Assembly: GCF_963678635.1 (NCBI RefSeq)
Contig: NC_087067.1
Span: 47,048,001 to 47,108,000 of the forward strand
Source: Symsagittifera roscoffensis
Lineage: Eukaryota > Xenacoelomorpha > Acoela > Convolutidae
Length of the DNA stretch: 60,000 nt
Direction: 5' to 3'
The translations under genes were made by a program, and so were the position numbers. Below are positions 33,083 to 46,144 of the stretch, in pieces (position 1 is the stretch's first letter; every line of letters begins with the position of its first letter). The notes beneath the pieces are model-generated. The model was given only the letters and a program-made list of their open reading frames with translations, was not told the DNA's origin and made no database searches.

Positions 33083-33415
33083 GTAGGAAAAATAAAAAGT
33101 ATATTTTTTGCGTCAACCGAACTTACCAAGAGCACCGGCAGGAAACATTTTACTCTCCTATAAACATTATTTCTTTTCAGTAAAATATTTTCGAATATAA
33201 CGGGCAGTAATTTACCAAAACAAGCCCATTGAATATGCAGAAAGTAATTTTTTTTAAAATAAAATTTTCTCTAAAGATTACTTGGCCAACATGTGGCTGC
33301 TACAATTTGTGTTTGAATTTTATCTTTTTTTCGATGCGGTAAGCCATTGAAAGTTATACGTTGGATGAGGAAGGCAAATCGTTAGAGAGATCCATTTATT
33401 TTTTTCGAATTTCAG
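33083..33415 (+). other. Gene C intron 1
   Basis: 333-bp GT-AG intron, AT-rich, nothing else seen. Confidence 0.65.
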
Positions 33416-33625
33416 ACATGGAAAGTCCTCATTACTGGCAAAATTACGCGCTTTCCAAGCAATACAAATCATTTCGAGATGACAATTTGAGAATTACAGT
33501 TATGTTTATTGTCGGACCTCTGCTGACCTTGATTTTATTGGTGTTAGTGTTTCTCGAGTTTCTAGATCGAATAGATATACACGACTGCTGGTCTAAGACG
33601 TTTGTTATAACTCTATCTGTAACAG
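33416..33625 (+). CDS. Gene C exon 2: TM2
   Basis: Acceptor AATTTCAG, donor ACAG|GTATGT, both phase 1. Encodes residues 73-142: YWQNYALSKQYKSFRDDN, TM2 (about 99-122) and DCWSKTFVITLSVTG. Strong similarity in order and spacing to exon 2 of gene B. Confidence 0.82.
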
Positions 33626-34389
33626 GTATGTTCTTATTTTTTTATCAGCCCGACTTGATGTAAAAACATCGAGATCGTGAAAACCCTGCGAAGTTTTTTT
33701 TTACTCAAAAGAGAGATGGCAGCTTTCGTTTTTTTGAGCTTTTAAGTCCTGGAAGAAAAACAGGAATTGATCTTTTGTACATTTTTGTATAAAATTGATT
33801 TTTTTTTCGGTTTTCGTTAATTAAATTATTTTTGCTTATAACTAATAAGGTACGGCTCACCTGAAGTTGCTCACTGATTTGGCAAAGTTTTTTTAACAAT
33901 GTTGCTAAGATATGAAGAAAAAAGCGAAACGTTTTTTTTATACTCATTTAGACAACCCTTGCGTATTGAACTTTTTTAGCAAACGGTTTCCATTTACAAA
34001 CTTACATTTATCTGTTAAAATAACGCTGATAGATATTTTACGAATATGTTGTTTCAGATGTTATTTGTGACTAATTTTTCTTTTTTTTTTCATCTGAAAA
34101 GATCTAAAAATCTGATGAAACACTTGCAGTTTTTTCATATTTCAGTATTTAATAGTTTCTGTTAGACTCTGGCCAATACATAATACTTTTACGTCAAGAC
34201 GACAGAAACTTGCAGAACTGCAATTGCAAGAGTACATGTCAATTTCTTGAGTGCATGTGCTGCAAATTGGACATATATCAACGGTTGAAAAGATACTAAA
34301 GAAAGTGAATAAAGAAAATGTGGCACCTACATTTTGAAAAAAAAATGTCCAAAAAGAGTGTGAATGGCTCAAGTAACATCAAAGATGGT
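33626..34389 (+). other. Gene C intron 2, 5' part
   Basis: AT-rich, no gene seen. Leads into the decayed retroelement. Confidence 0.5.
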
Positions 34390-36710
34390 GACAAAATAAC
34401 CTCAAAAGTATCATCACTAACTCGCAAAACAGACCCCATCGAAGCGTTGAAACCGCCGTGCACACTTTCGCAATTAAAATCGTTCATGGGGTCAAAAAAT
34501 GTGCCTGCGTTGACAGAGTCATGAGCACCGGTAACGCCGTTACTCTAGAGGAAAAATGAATACCTCTGGACACCGGAAATTCGATCGCAATTAAAAATTT
34601 TAAAGCCAGGCGGCAAATACAGTGAAATTAAAAATTTTTGACGTTCACTAAGATATCAGGATAGTCTGCGACGCTGGTCATAATGGATTGGGGCCGTGCT
34701 CGAACATTCGGTTCCAAAGGTTGGTGCCCGATATCACTCGCATCAAGTTTTTTAAACGATTCCGAAGAGAAATAATGAACGAACGAGTTAGAATGCTAAC
34801 GGTAGTATGAGGGGCAGAGTATTTGAGAAATTACCTCTTGAGCCAAAAATTTCAAGCAACAACGGACCACAAAGCGCCGGTAATGCAAATAAACGGCAAC
34901 AACAAGAAACATAACACTTTGTTTAATGGGTTAATAAGATGGCTAGATAGCTTATTCCATTCTACATTCAATTGGAACATAAGATAGGGGCTAAAATCAG
35001 GTTGGCGGATTGTTTGTCTCGAAAGCCCAATAGCGAAACGAAGCCATTCTCGGTAAAGGATAGCATATTTACGTTGGCAAAAACAAATTTCGTCCAAAGA
35101 GACTTCTGTTTCAAAAATGCAGATATATCCAAGGGATCGAATATATGACTTGAAAGAATTCAAACGAGAAAAGGTAAGTCAATCCGAACGCAACATGTAA
35201 ACCACGAAACCCAGAACAGCCAGCAGAGGGCTGGAAATTATGCAACGAGAAATCAGCCAATCAGAAGGACGGAGTTTGCATAAACCGATAGTCATTAGAC
35301 AGAAGCTCAAATTTAGCTTTACTGACTTTTCATCACAAGACGGCAGGGAGAGTTTATCTACCATGCAGAGAACATTTAGACAGATCGAAAATTTTCTCGA
35401 AAGCCACCCTACCAATAATAAAAACGAAAGCGGAGAAAAGGGAGAGTAACTCAGATAATCACATAAACACGCAAATACTACAGAACCGACAAGCACAAAG
35501 ATGAATGCCGTATAACCGATACCTTCGGTGTTTAAGGAAGAAACCTTTCATCCGGTGGATCCTAAAACTTACATAAAAGCCCTAGTTTTCTGAAATTGTT
35601 AGATAGTCCGAAGAAAGTTTACCTTACTGAGCTGTTCAATTTGAGTTTCAGTGAACAGCAATACTCATTGGACCCGCAACTATAATCCATTGACAAGATG
35701 GTGAACACAAAAGATCCGGAGCTCCAGACAAAAAGGCGCAACATGAATTCCTGTATGTGAAAAAGTCCTATAACTGGACGACAAGCTGGTAATCCCGAGC
35801 ACTTTACTGAAAGTAATTAACAACAGACTGCATCACTACCATCACGGCAAAACGAGCATGCAAAACGAAGAAAATTTGGTTTCAATATATAAATAGGAAG
35901 ATCACCTCAAATTGCGACGAACTGCCTGCAGAGAGTGCATCTTGGCAGGTAAGAACCTTGAACCTATTGGTACCAGGGGTGATATACGAAAATTAGCTGA
36001 TGCAGGAGAGTCCATTGAAGCATTTTGATCAGCAAAAAATTGCGGAACAAATTGTTCAGACAAAATTTCAAAGTTTCTCAAAACATTCATAAACAATCAC
36101 TGGGCCAAGAAATATTCATGTGGATCAAGGGACAATTTTCATGTCAAAATTTGTTAAAAACTTTTGTAACGATGAAAGAACAGAAAATACATTTGCCAGT
36201 TACTGATTACCGAGCAACGCGATGCATCGAGCGAACGATCGGCAAAAAAAAAAAGAAATCAGTCGTAACATATGGTCAATTATGGTCGACAAAAAACCGA
36301 AAACCCTAATGAAGATGCTCCAAATGTCCCTTGGAGACTTACAATTTTCGAATAACGTAACGCTGAAAATTACTCCTTTCGAAGCACATCATGGCCGGAA
36401 GGCAAACACAGTGCTTAGAAACTTAACAAAAAATTGTCCCCAAATAACTTAAGCTGGTCTAACGTACTTAAATCTCTATCTGCCTGCTAGACGAACGTGA
36501 CCAGGCTGCAGAGGATATGCCAAATCCAGCGGACACAAAATGGGGAATCCGATCAGACTCGGAACACGGGCAGTTACAGTCAAGCGACGAACCAGGGCGA
36601 CAATTTTTTAGCGCGAGTAACTGCAGGGCCTTGCACTGCGGCGAAAACATTGGACTTAGTATTTTTACGAGCCATACCTTAACAGGTATAATTTACTCAA
36701 AACTAGAATA
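34390..36710 (+). pseudogene. Decayed Ty3/Gypsy pol in intron 2 of gene C
   Basis: Fragments of pol in changing frames on the + strand: RT connection (TLSQLKSFMG, about 34462-34490), RNase H (IRIVCDAGHNGLG, 34654-34692; TTDHKA, about 34858-34875; GAKIRLADCLSRKP, 34987-35033), integrase zinc finger (ACRECILAGKNLEPIG, about 35923-35973), integrase core (DQGT at about 36123, then IERTI at about 36226), and ITPFEAHHGRKANTVLRNL (36369-36428). Order is correct for Ty3/Gypsy. The motifs differ from those of the element at 3684-15159 (for example FMGS and DCLSRKP against FLGF and DGLSR), so it is another lineage. No LTRs, gag or intact frame were seen. Confidence 0.8.
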
Positions 36711-38571
36711 GTCTCGGAAAGCGCGCACTCTATAAAAATGAGCAATGATAGTCTTCTTAGGCAAACGCGGTTCGCGACTAATAAGCTTCTACCTCTCCCA
36801 AGAAACAGAAACCAAAAAGTCTTCAGAAGCTACCGACGCCGCAGATATTTTACCCATCTATCATTCTGTTCAATTTTGATGCTAGCCTTAGTTGGCAGGT
36901 ATAAGCCTTTGAAGTTGAAGTGGCAGGTAATATTCATGGTATCTGTTATACGATAGAGTTGATCTCTAATTTGGGAATCGAACAGCATTCAATCATGCGT
37001 TTTCAACAGCAGAAGAAAACTGCAATTTAAAATGTTTAGCTTAATTGATTTTATGTGGACAGATAGTATAAAATATTTAAAAAAGCTTTTGTACATTTTA
37101 AGAAAAAATTTCTTTCAATTTTGATCTCAGATCCTTAATGTTGTTTTCCATTATTTTTGCGAATCTGAAAAAATCTGTTCCACATCTAAGATTCAAAATT
37201 GAAATTGTTTTATAACTGATAAACTACTAATGTTGAAAAAGAAAGCTCATGATCATCGTTGATTAAATCACTAGTAACGAGAGATATTGGTTTTTCTTTG
37301 GTAGAAATAACACCCGAAGTTTTTTCCCCAGTTAACCAAGACTAAAAAAACTAAGTATTCAGACGCAAAATTGTTGGAAAATAAGGATACGCACTTTGAA
37401 ACAAAATGTTGAACATGGGTATTTAAGAGCTGCAAGTTGTTTTAATTTTTGTCAAATTTTATAGGTTTTTTTTCATAAAAATGATAGCACAATGTAGGTA
37501 CTAAATTTTTTTGTCAAATTATTGACTTGACTGGTTTACATCAAAAAGCGAAACACCAAAAACGTTAGAGGTAGAAAAATACTTTGAAAAGCTCTTACTT
37601 AAGCCTGTCCAATGAAAAGATTATGGACGTTTGTCTGTTTCGACACATGATCGATAGTAAATGCAAAATTGTGATGATGTGAAGGCAGAAAATTTTTTTT
37701 TTGGAAATTTTTATCTTCAAAATTTACTGTTTTTGATAATAAGGAATCGAGAGCTGCGTTGATCATAATTTCAACACAAAATTAGACATTTGGCGATTAA
37801 ATACGCCTGTAGAAAGTTTTTAGGATCGGTCAGCCAAAGGTCATGTCCAAAAATAGCACCTAAGTGAGATTACTTGGGTTGTCAGGGTGCCAATCAGCTT
37901 AATTATTTTTACTCAGATTGCAGCCAGTAGTGAGCTCAAGTTTGTGTTTTTTAAAATAAATTTCGACTCGTTTAATTATTCGTATTTAATCGCGATTTGA
38001 GAAAAATCATCGATGACTCTTAACCGGCAGAAAAAGCGGTAATTGCAAACACTTTTTCATCAACGCTGAAAACGCCTTTTAGACCTTGAGGTAGAAAAAT
38101 CGTCCCCAACCCGAAGTTCCGTTTTCATAATTGAGCAATTTATGACTTGAATCGTTTGCTGGGAAAAATCTAGATAAATAATTTATAACTTTTCTTCATT
38201 ATTTTAACAGTGAGATTTTTACTTAGGCATTTGAAGCAAGCTTTTGCGAGGTCTGCTAAATATAGAAACCAGTCATTTTTGACGTGGTTTTTGCGCCATG
38301 GGCAAAACTTCAAACTACGAATATCCGCTTGCTTATCCGAAAAATTATACTTTTTTGACATTGATAAAATAAATTTGGAGCCACGAAAGCACCTGCATAA
38401 ATTTTAGAATTTGGTTAACCAATAATAGCCACGTCAAAATATTAAATATCAAAAGTCATTTTTTGCCATTTCTAGTTCTTGTATCTTTTATGTTAGTGAG
38501 TAGTTTTGATTCCTCATAATAGTAGCAAAACCAAAATCAAGTCTTGGTATCTGACAAATTGATTTTTTTAG
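36711..38571 (+). other. Gene C intron 2, 3' part
   Basis: A possible tail of the decayed element reaches about 36956. The rest is AT-rich, no gene seen. It ends at the exon 3 acceptor GATTTTTTTAG. Confidence 0.5.
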
Positions 38572-38987
38572 CAGCGGCTTTTCTCGCGACGGGTGCAATT
38601 TCCCTGATTCTGTGCTATGTTCCAACAACCGGTCTACTTAACCACAAAAAACTGCTTATCGAGGAACCTCCGAGCTCGTTTCAAGTTTTTGCCGACTCAA
38701 TAGAAACGTCAGCTGTCTATTTTGATTTCAGTTGGTTTACATTAAACGGCACGGATAAAGTAGTGACAGCAGAATTGCACTGGACCTTCATAATGGCTAT
38801 GATTGCCATGACATTATCGTCCATTAATTCATTGTATTTAACCATTTTTGTATGTTGCTGTGCAGTTGACGAAAGAAGAGAAGAAACTGAGAATTTTTTG
38901 AGAAACATTCATAATGATTTTATGGAATTGAGCGCCAACATATCACGATCATTTATGAATTCGCGAGCGAACGAAGGTTTAGTTTGA
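38572..38987 (+). CDS. Gene C exon 3: TM3, loop 2, TM4, tail
   Basis: Phase-1 entry after TTTTTTAG. Encodes residues 143-280: TM3 (AAFLATGAISLILCYV), EEPPSSFQVFADSIETSAV, the conserved LHWTF, TM4 (about 215-236), CCC (237-239), and a 40-residue charged tail. The stop TGA at 38985 is followed within 8 bp by AATAAA. It corresponds to exons 3 plus 4 of gene B without the intron. Confidence 0.82.
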
Positions 38988-38994
38988 CTATGCC

Positions 38995-39000
38995 AATAAA
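38995..39000 (+). terminator. Poly(A) signal of gene C
   Basis: AATAAA 7 bp after the stop codon, repeated in part by AATAAC. Position is unusually close, giving a very short 3' UTR. Confidence 0.5.
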
Positions 39001-40200
39001 TAACCAAGTTATAAAAATATCTGATTTATTGATAGTGATTTTTGCATTTTCTAATATTTAAAAAGTTCAATTTTGCTGCTGATACCATTGCGTATTTTCC
39101 ATTTCATGGAAACCGATAAATTTTTTCTAACGATTGGAGAAATTTTCTCAAGAACGTTCAGCTTCCACGGTCATTGAAATTTTTTTAAAAAAATGTTAAG
39201 TTTTTCTTCCGATAATTGGATAATTGGTCATTTTTTCCTTCAGCCATTTCAGATTCAGACCATTTATCCACGGGGGAAAAGACCAACACAAGAGCTGCAC
39301 AGCTCATCACTGTGAACAGCTGTTGTGCCCCTGTTTAAGAACTATAGCAATTTTTTTGGTTATTTTTCTGGGCTGGGTATTGTTGCTTCAACCTCAAACA
39401 ACGAGCACGGATCATGGTGGACTTCGAACATCCGACCATTCGATTGAGAGCCGGAGACGTAACCACTTCACCACCACTCCCCTGATTTTTTTCAACCATC
39501 ATTTTTTTCAACCAAATTTTTAAAACTATTAAAATCGCAATATAAAAGTTTTGTCAAAACCATCGCTGCTTTTCATATTTTTCAATCGATAGTACAAAAT
39601 TTTGGAGTTTTTCCTTACTATAGCGCTCTACGAGTGTAGATATAGGTTCGTTCATTCGACTCCATTTTTTTACCCTAATGCTATCGGTCATATTTAAGGT
39701 AATGTTGATGTGGAAGTATAAAACTGCAGTTCTTTATCAAACAATGTAAATATATTTACAACTATTTGAGAGCCACAGTATGGTCTACAACAAATTGATA
39801 CTGAATCATATAATCAAATGAACATAATTTTTGTGGTTTTAGGCGATTCGCAGAGTATCAATGAAAATCTATCAAGATTGTCCAAACGTATTCCGTTTTT
39901 TTTTTAAATTTCCCCACCTTAAAGGCTTTGTGACTGAGGATATTTTATTGAGTGAAGCTCTTTTTTTGCTACTCACGGTTGTTATATGCAAGCTACTTTT
40001 AAAAAAACCTATTCATGCTACAAGTTGATAAAAAACTCTGCATTTTGTTTTTCCCGTAAACTTAATCGATTGTGCTACAACACAGCATATAATTTTCATT
40101 ATACTTTGCTTTCTTAATTGTTTATCTTCGAAGTTCACGGGTAGGTTTTTTTGGTTAAAAAAGTTCCCCTGATAAACTAAATTGAAAGTTTTTCAAGATA
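39001..40200 (+). other. Intergenic region after gene C; no gene seen
   Basis: AT-rich. An open frame at 39224-39523 has a short hydrophobic stretch but no family resemblance and no matching exon neighbours. Confidence 0.5.
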
Positions 40201-40248
40201 GAAGCATCAACAATCACGAGCAGAGTTGGTATTTCATAAAAAACAAAA

Positions 40249-43100
40249 TCAAAATGACATACATCTAACAGCTGGTGCACGAAGTGAAAACGTCCATAGC
40301 GTAACATTTTTACTGAAGTCTTCAACTTTATTCAAAATGTGAATGTATTTTCTCCTCCAAGTTTTGCTATAAATCAAGAAATCCAACATGCTGCGTACGA
40401 CTAGACTGCTCAGGGAAAACACACTAAACAGAGAATTCGACAACGAAAAAACAGCTTTCTTGTCCATCACGACGAAAACCATGTGAGAATTTATACGATC
40501 GACCTACTTTCTAGGATAACCCAGAACTGCCTATCAGTTATTACTATCTACTGAACTCAGAAATGCGACAGCACCAAACTGGTGCTAACGGATTTAACTT
40601 GAATTCTACGGTTTGACCGTGTTCAAAAATTGCAATTTCTACGGTTTCAAACTTACCGGCCCGCTGCATTGAAATTCGACAGTGCTACAAAGAGATGTTT
40701 CCTCAAAAACTTGTAGCAAAAATGAAAAACCAAAGATTTCGGTTGTTAACATATTTAAGGGACCAATTTTAAGCTAACATGCTAAGAAATTAGAGTTTGT
40801 GAAACTCAACATGGTGGAACTCGCAATTGTATAAATTTGACATCGAAAAACAACAAAGAGATGCTAAAACTCAACTTGGATCTCTGCGACGAAAGGACAA
40901 AACCACATCTCGCAACTCTACCAAAATTATCTATAATGGTATTGAAAAAATAATAAATGATACCTATAACATTACTACATCAGCTACCGTAATAAATATG
41001 GAGCCTACCACGCCATCCGGCTATAATTCTCTTGAAACCTGGTAAAATTGCATCAAAATTCAAGTTAATTTCTCCCGAGTCCTGTTTGGTGTACAAAAAA
41101 TACATAGTTGGTTCATTAATGAGTTTTAGAGAAAAACAAGTAGTCTCTTATAATATAGAAGGCAAGTTCATACCGATCGCAATAAAAATTGATGATCAAA
41201 ATAAAATACGTGTCTTGTAGTCAATTAAGCAATGAGCTAAGCGGTATTAGTCTACGCGTCTGATTTTTGAAGCTAGACGTTAACCTTCTATAGCAGTTTT
41301 CCAGCTACATCAAACAAGCATCAACTTTTGCGACAAAGAGCCCACCAAACGCCAATTAATTTATGTTTTCTCCTATAGGAATCTGACTTAGTTTTCTCCT
41401 ATGACTTAACTTTCTCCTATAGGAGTCTACTGGAGGCTCGCCAACCAACTAAATTTTTGAAGTTTTGACTAATACAGACATGCTCGATTTTTTATTGAAA
41501 CCAAAATTACGACTCATCAGGTTTTGGGTGCGAAATGGTTTGCAATGACTTATAAGCTTATCTTTCAGCCAGAAATCAGAAACTATAAAACTATTTAATG
41601 GCTTAAGTTTTGTCGCTAAGTAACGTTTTGTCTACTGTAGCCATAATATTTGATCCACTGGAATGATGGAACCATTTGTCATAACTCCCCAAAAAATTAT
41701 AGTAGAAGTTTTGACAGTTTGGTTTTAGTTGGAATCAAGAAAATTCTCGAGAATACATCTTGATAGTAGAACAACAGACCAGACAGTGAAGATAAGATAA
41801 CTTCGAAGTTCATAGTTTAAATTGACGAATACAGCAATATATCAGAACAATTTTTCACTGAAGCTTCTTAACGTGCCATGGCAGCTTGCATATACATCCA
41901 AAAACCGAAGCAGGCCATAAACTAAACTCATTTATGACTGGCAGAACCAGGGTGGCATCACTTAACACAGAAATGGTTAAAGCTATAATTGCAAGCTGCT
42001 GGGGTTTGCGCGTGTTTTTGTAGGTTATATAATGAGTTTTGATCGGTTTTCGACAAAAATCTTACAGTACTTGCATGAATCAAAACATCCATGAAATAAA
42101 AGATCTATGGCTTCTTTAAATTTAGTGAAAAACTATCAAAACCAAACGGTCAATAATGGCACCATGTACCAGCGGAAAGTAATATACCCGATCACGCTAC
42201 AGGAGGTATTCCGCTACAGAATGTGGAACAACTTTGACGGCAATCACCAGAGTTTCTGATTTGATCGCAAAAGGATTGGCCTCAATTACAGCGCCAACAC
42301 AAATACAGCTGAGCGTAACAAAACTTCTTCACACGTCTACTGTAAATTTCTACGTACCCATACTACATGGAAAGGGGGAATTTTTTCCTCTGCTACGTAA
42401 AGTCTACTCTGGCTTCGTCTAATCCGTGTTACCGCTCGTATTGTACAATTCATAAACATCCTTCGACACAACCATTTAAGACCGAGAACAAGCAAATACC
42501 ATTAAACAGCTTACCATAGATCAAGCACTGGAAAAGGAAGATGCTATTCTATCCTAGCCACCATTCATGGATCAAAAAATTGTTTAAGCCCTAGATCGTC
42601 TGATAAAATTACCAACTTTGATGCAACGAAATAGCCTATTATATTGCACGTGAAAGAACTATCAACTCGACTGAAAATTGAACAAGCTCGTCATAAATAG
42701 ATGCCATTCGCTAGATTTATATCTTAACGAAATAGTAACCGATCTTTAGTTTAACTCATTTAAATGATGATTTACCTCAAATGAAAAACACCCTTTTGTT
42801 TCTCTTTTCGTCTGCGCGATGAAAGCATGCTTTCTTCTCAACTTGGGATTCGACGGAGTCTCAAGAGATCTGTTTTCAACTTTAGTAGTCAAATGTGAAG
42901 GCCTTAACTCTTAACTCTAGACCACTGACTCAAGAAAAGTGCGACTTTAATGTCCATTTGCCACTTCTTGCTCCGAAGACAATTACTTTATGCTCTTGCC
43001 ATTACGTTCTACATACAACCAAGTAATGAAAACTAACGAATATTGACCAGATAGATCTCAGAAACGTCTACTAAAAAAAGCTCCAACTTTGATCAAACGG
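40249..43100 (+). pseudogene. Decayed coding-like tract of unknown origin
   Basis: Base composition changes from the poly-A/T-rich texture to one with fewer homopolymers, and several + strand frames give protein-like text broken by stops: TQNCLSVITIY..QKCDSTKLVL near 40510-40600, TSSRNS-type text near 40827-41045, VGSLMSFREKQVVSYNIEG near 41110-41170, and VNFYVPILHGKGEFFPLL near 42330-42400. It looks like a dead gene or element remnant, possibly envelope-like, but I cannot name a family. Three CTCCTATAGGA-type palindromes lie at 41370-41430. Confidence 0.3.
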
Positions 43101-44982
43101 ACCAAGAGAAACCAACAACAAGAATTTTTTTTGTAGAGACAAATGACCTCGTGTGGATCATAAAGACTTCACGCCGCAAGGTTTTTGGGCTTTGAGTAAA
43201 TTCGTCGAAGCGATTTCGGGTGCTGATGCAACCATGCACTCATGCACTCATGGGTATTTAAAACTGCTTTAAGAAAAATCACTGAGCCCGTGGTGAAATT
43301 TTCTTAAGTTGAATTAGAAAAAGATTTCTAGAACTTACTATCAATTGTAAACTGAGCCCTGACCCTCTTTGGTCCTCTATTTTTGTTGAAACATTCTTTT
43401 AAACACCCAAGCAATTTGAATATGGACTCAGTTTCGTACTATTCTAACACTCAAGAATGCAAGCTGCCAAAAGTCTATGACACTGGATTTCGCCCGCTTT
43501 TCTATTAATTTCGCTTTAGAAGGAATACAGTTTGCGCTCTTTTTCAGTTTTCCACCCCCCTCGTAAAGTATTAAAATGAAACTGCTCAAAAATTGTTCAC
43601 GCGGCTTTTTGCATGATGGAAAGAGGAAAGATTGTAAATTTTTTATAACTGTTCACGCTGACATGTGGGGGGGGGGGGGACTGGAAAAGAGCCGCAAATT
43701 GTGGTTTTATGTGTATCGTGATGACAAATGCTCAGTATTATTATAAATGAAAATGGCACGTCTAATTGGTAGAATTATTAGTCAGTTTATAAAGTAACAG
43801 AGACCGGTTTCACTCAATATCAGACATGATGTATTGGAGGAAAAGGAAGGTGGGTGGGGGACGGTAGCAGAGCGCCAGACCTTAGGAGGCATAAATTACA
43901 TCTGGTATTTCCTAATCTTTATAAATCATTCGTTACTTTACTTCATAAAAGTGACGTTTTGTAATGATCAAAAAGAGTTTAGTAACAAAAAATTTGTTTA
44001 TGGAAAAAATCATTATCATACCATTTTCATAGAATGGAAATCGAATGATAAGCAATTTTCTGTCGAAAAAAATTATCAATTTGATCTAACTTAATCAGAA
44101 AACGATTAAAGATCATTTAAACTTACCAAAAAAACTGTTCTTAAAGGGTTTCTGACAAAAAGAATTTTATTTGAAAAAATGTTTTTCATACAATTTTCAT
44201 AAACGGAAATACTCTGTTAATCATTTTTTTCCATAGAACCCATGCATGTAATTGTATGATAACCATTTTTTTGTATGGAATTCTACGATAATTATTTTTT
44301 TTGCATGGAGGTCAACCCGGGAGTGTATGTGTGTGATTTGAGCTTAAATAAACATTGGTTGCTTGCGCGTGAAGAGCAACTTTGACATTATTTTAACTAG
44401 AAAGAGAGAAGATTAAAAAGTCAGGAATCAAATATTAAAGCAAAAGTCGTCACTGTTCCGATGTTGACTGAAACGCTGGTTATAGAATCATTTTTTTCTG
44501 ACTGCTTTATGTGTGTCTTGTGTCTATAAAAGTTATCAGTATTTTGCATGCTTATGGCACACCGCTAATTACACTGGTTGACAAAATTAAACGCAAATTC
44601 CTCTATTTTTATTTGAACAAATCGAAAAAATTATTTGAGACCAAGAGCAGGTGATCTAAGTTACTTTCTATGAAAGAATTAAAAGATAGTTTCAAAGACT
44701 TTTTCACGATCAAAAATGCAATTGTATGCCATCTGCATTAAGTTTTCTACGGGCGTGAAATTTCCGAACACAAACATCCGAACACAAATATCCGAATTAA
44801 GGAATGCAGTCAGTCACACTGAACTTTAATACGCTTAAATACCCATCCCGAGTTTCATAGATAATAATCGATTATGTATTTGATTTTCATTGTCAGTCTC
44901 TACAAAACAACAAAAATAATCGATAAAAATTGATTGAAAATGGATTATAATTTAATTTTTGTCAAATCAATAGTATCCATTT
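43101..44982 (+). other. Intergenic region; no gene seen
   Basis: AT-rich with a G run at 43667-43679. The following GGACTGGAAAAGAGCC resembles one end of the short inverted-repeat element. Repeated TTTTTGTATGGAATT-type phrases at 44150-44310. Confidence 0.45.
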
Positions 44983-45497
44983 TTGTTTCGACTTTCGGTA
45001 CAAAATTAACGGAATATTTGTGATCGGGGTGGGTTTTTTTTTCTTCAGACAAATTTCGACTTTTTAACTAGCCATTTTTTATGTGATTTTTTTGCATCAT
45101 TCAAAAGATATTAAAGATATTGTTGTCCTGAGCTAAAATTTGAAAAGATATTTCATCTGTGATCATTTTTCGTAAAGTTATGAGGGTTTAAAGATTGCCA
45201 TTTTGGGCCATTTTGACCAATTTGGGACAATTAACGCGCGATATAATTCGCGCTATTAACGCGTAAGCGGAGATTTAATCCGTCTTATAAATCGTTCCAA
45301 ATTGGTTGAACGAAGCTTATTTGCCATAATTGATTTGTTACAAGGAACGAAATCTATCTTTTTGTACTTTATATGGCGTGTGGGGGAAAAAAAATTTTGG
45401 TTTTATTTTATTTAATTTTTTTAATGTTATTACTGCTGCTCCATAAACCTTAAAGGCAGTCGGAACGTTCAGGGCTTCGCCCTGATACGAGCAGTCT
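44983..45497 (+). mobile_element. Helentron-like non-autonomous element, copy 3
   Basis: About 515 bp, same order of parts as the copies at 2625-3661. The 3' end has CAGTCGGAACGTTCAGGGCTTCGCCCTG in two short parts (subterminal repeat, then hairpin) and terminal GCAGTCT. The hairpin loop differs (TTC) while the stem is kept. Confidence 0.6.
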
Positions 45498-45584
45498 ATT
45501 ATCAATTTTTTTGATTTGTAAAAAGACTGTCGATGAAAATCATAAAATGTTCATCATTAATTGTTAGTTTCTCATTTGGAGGGG

Positions 45585-45925
45585 GTAAACGGGGCTAACA
45601 AGGGGGGGGGGGGGGGTTTGTTATCCCTGGGGAGGTTGGTGGGGTAATTGGGAGGGGGCGGTGGGTTTGGTGTGGGTGGGGATAATTGGATGAGGGGGAT
45701 GTAAACAGGGGAGGAGGTATACATTGAAGGGGGGCTTGCTAAACTGGGGGAGTGGTAAAGGGGTGCGGGGAAATGGGGAGAAATGAGGGTACATTGAGGG
45801 GAGTAAACTGAGGGGGGAAGGGGTAAACTGTGTGTGTGGAGGGGGGGGGGGGAAATGGAGGAAGGATAAACTGGGGGAAGGGGCTGAACGTTTACGGAGA
45901 AAATGAGTGGTAGGGGGATTAAATG
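45585..45925 (+). repeat. G-rich, strand-asymmetric tract
   Basis: About 340 bp in which the + strand is dominated by GGGG runs separated by T, A and TAAAC, with almost no C. Many runs of four or more G at short spacing would permit G-quadruplexes. Semi-regular phrases such as GGTAAACTG and GGGGAGTAAAC suggest decayed tandem repeats. Confidence 0.7.
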
Positions 45926-46144
45926 AGGGTTATTAAATTAAGTAGATTTAGAATTCGAGTAGGCCGCGAGAGTATTGCAAAAGTTGTTGATAGTTGTGCA
46001 AATAATTTTGCGAAAAATATAGAGCTTATAATCCATTCAAATCAATTGTATTGGATTTTAAACGGATTACAAGTACAATGGATTTAATTGGACTGCGTTT
46101 TTTTTCAGAAGTAATCGTTTACAAGGAAAAAATAATTGATTTCG

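Noticed and set aside
39224-39523. 99-codon open frame downstream of gene C with a hydrophobic stretch
   Set aside because: No resemblance to tetraspan exons or known families, and no neighbouring exon.
40249-43100. That this tract is the env half of the decayed element at 34390-36710
   Set aside because: Gene C exon 3 with intact frame lies between them on the same strand, and no shared boundary or LTR was seen.
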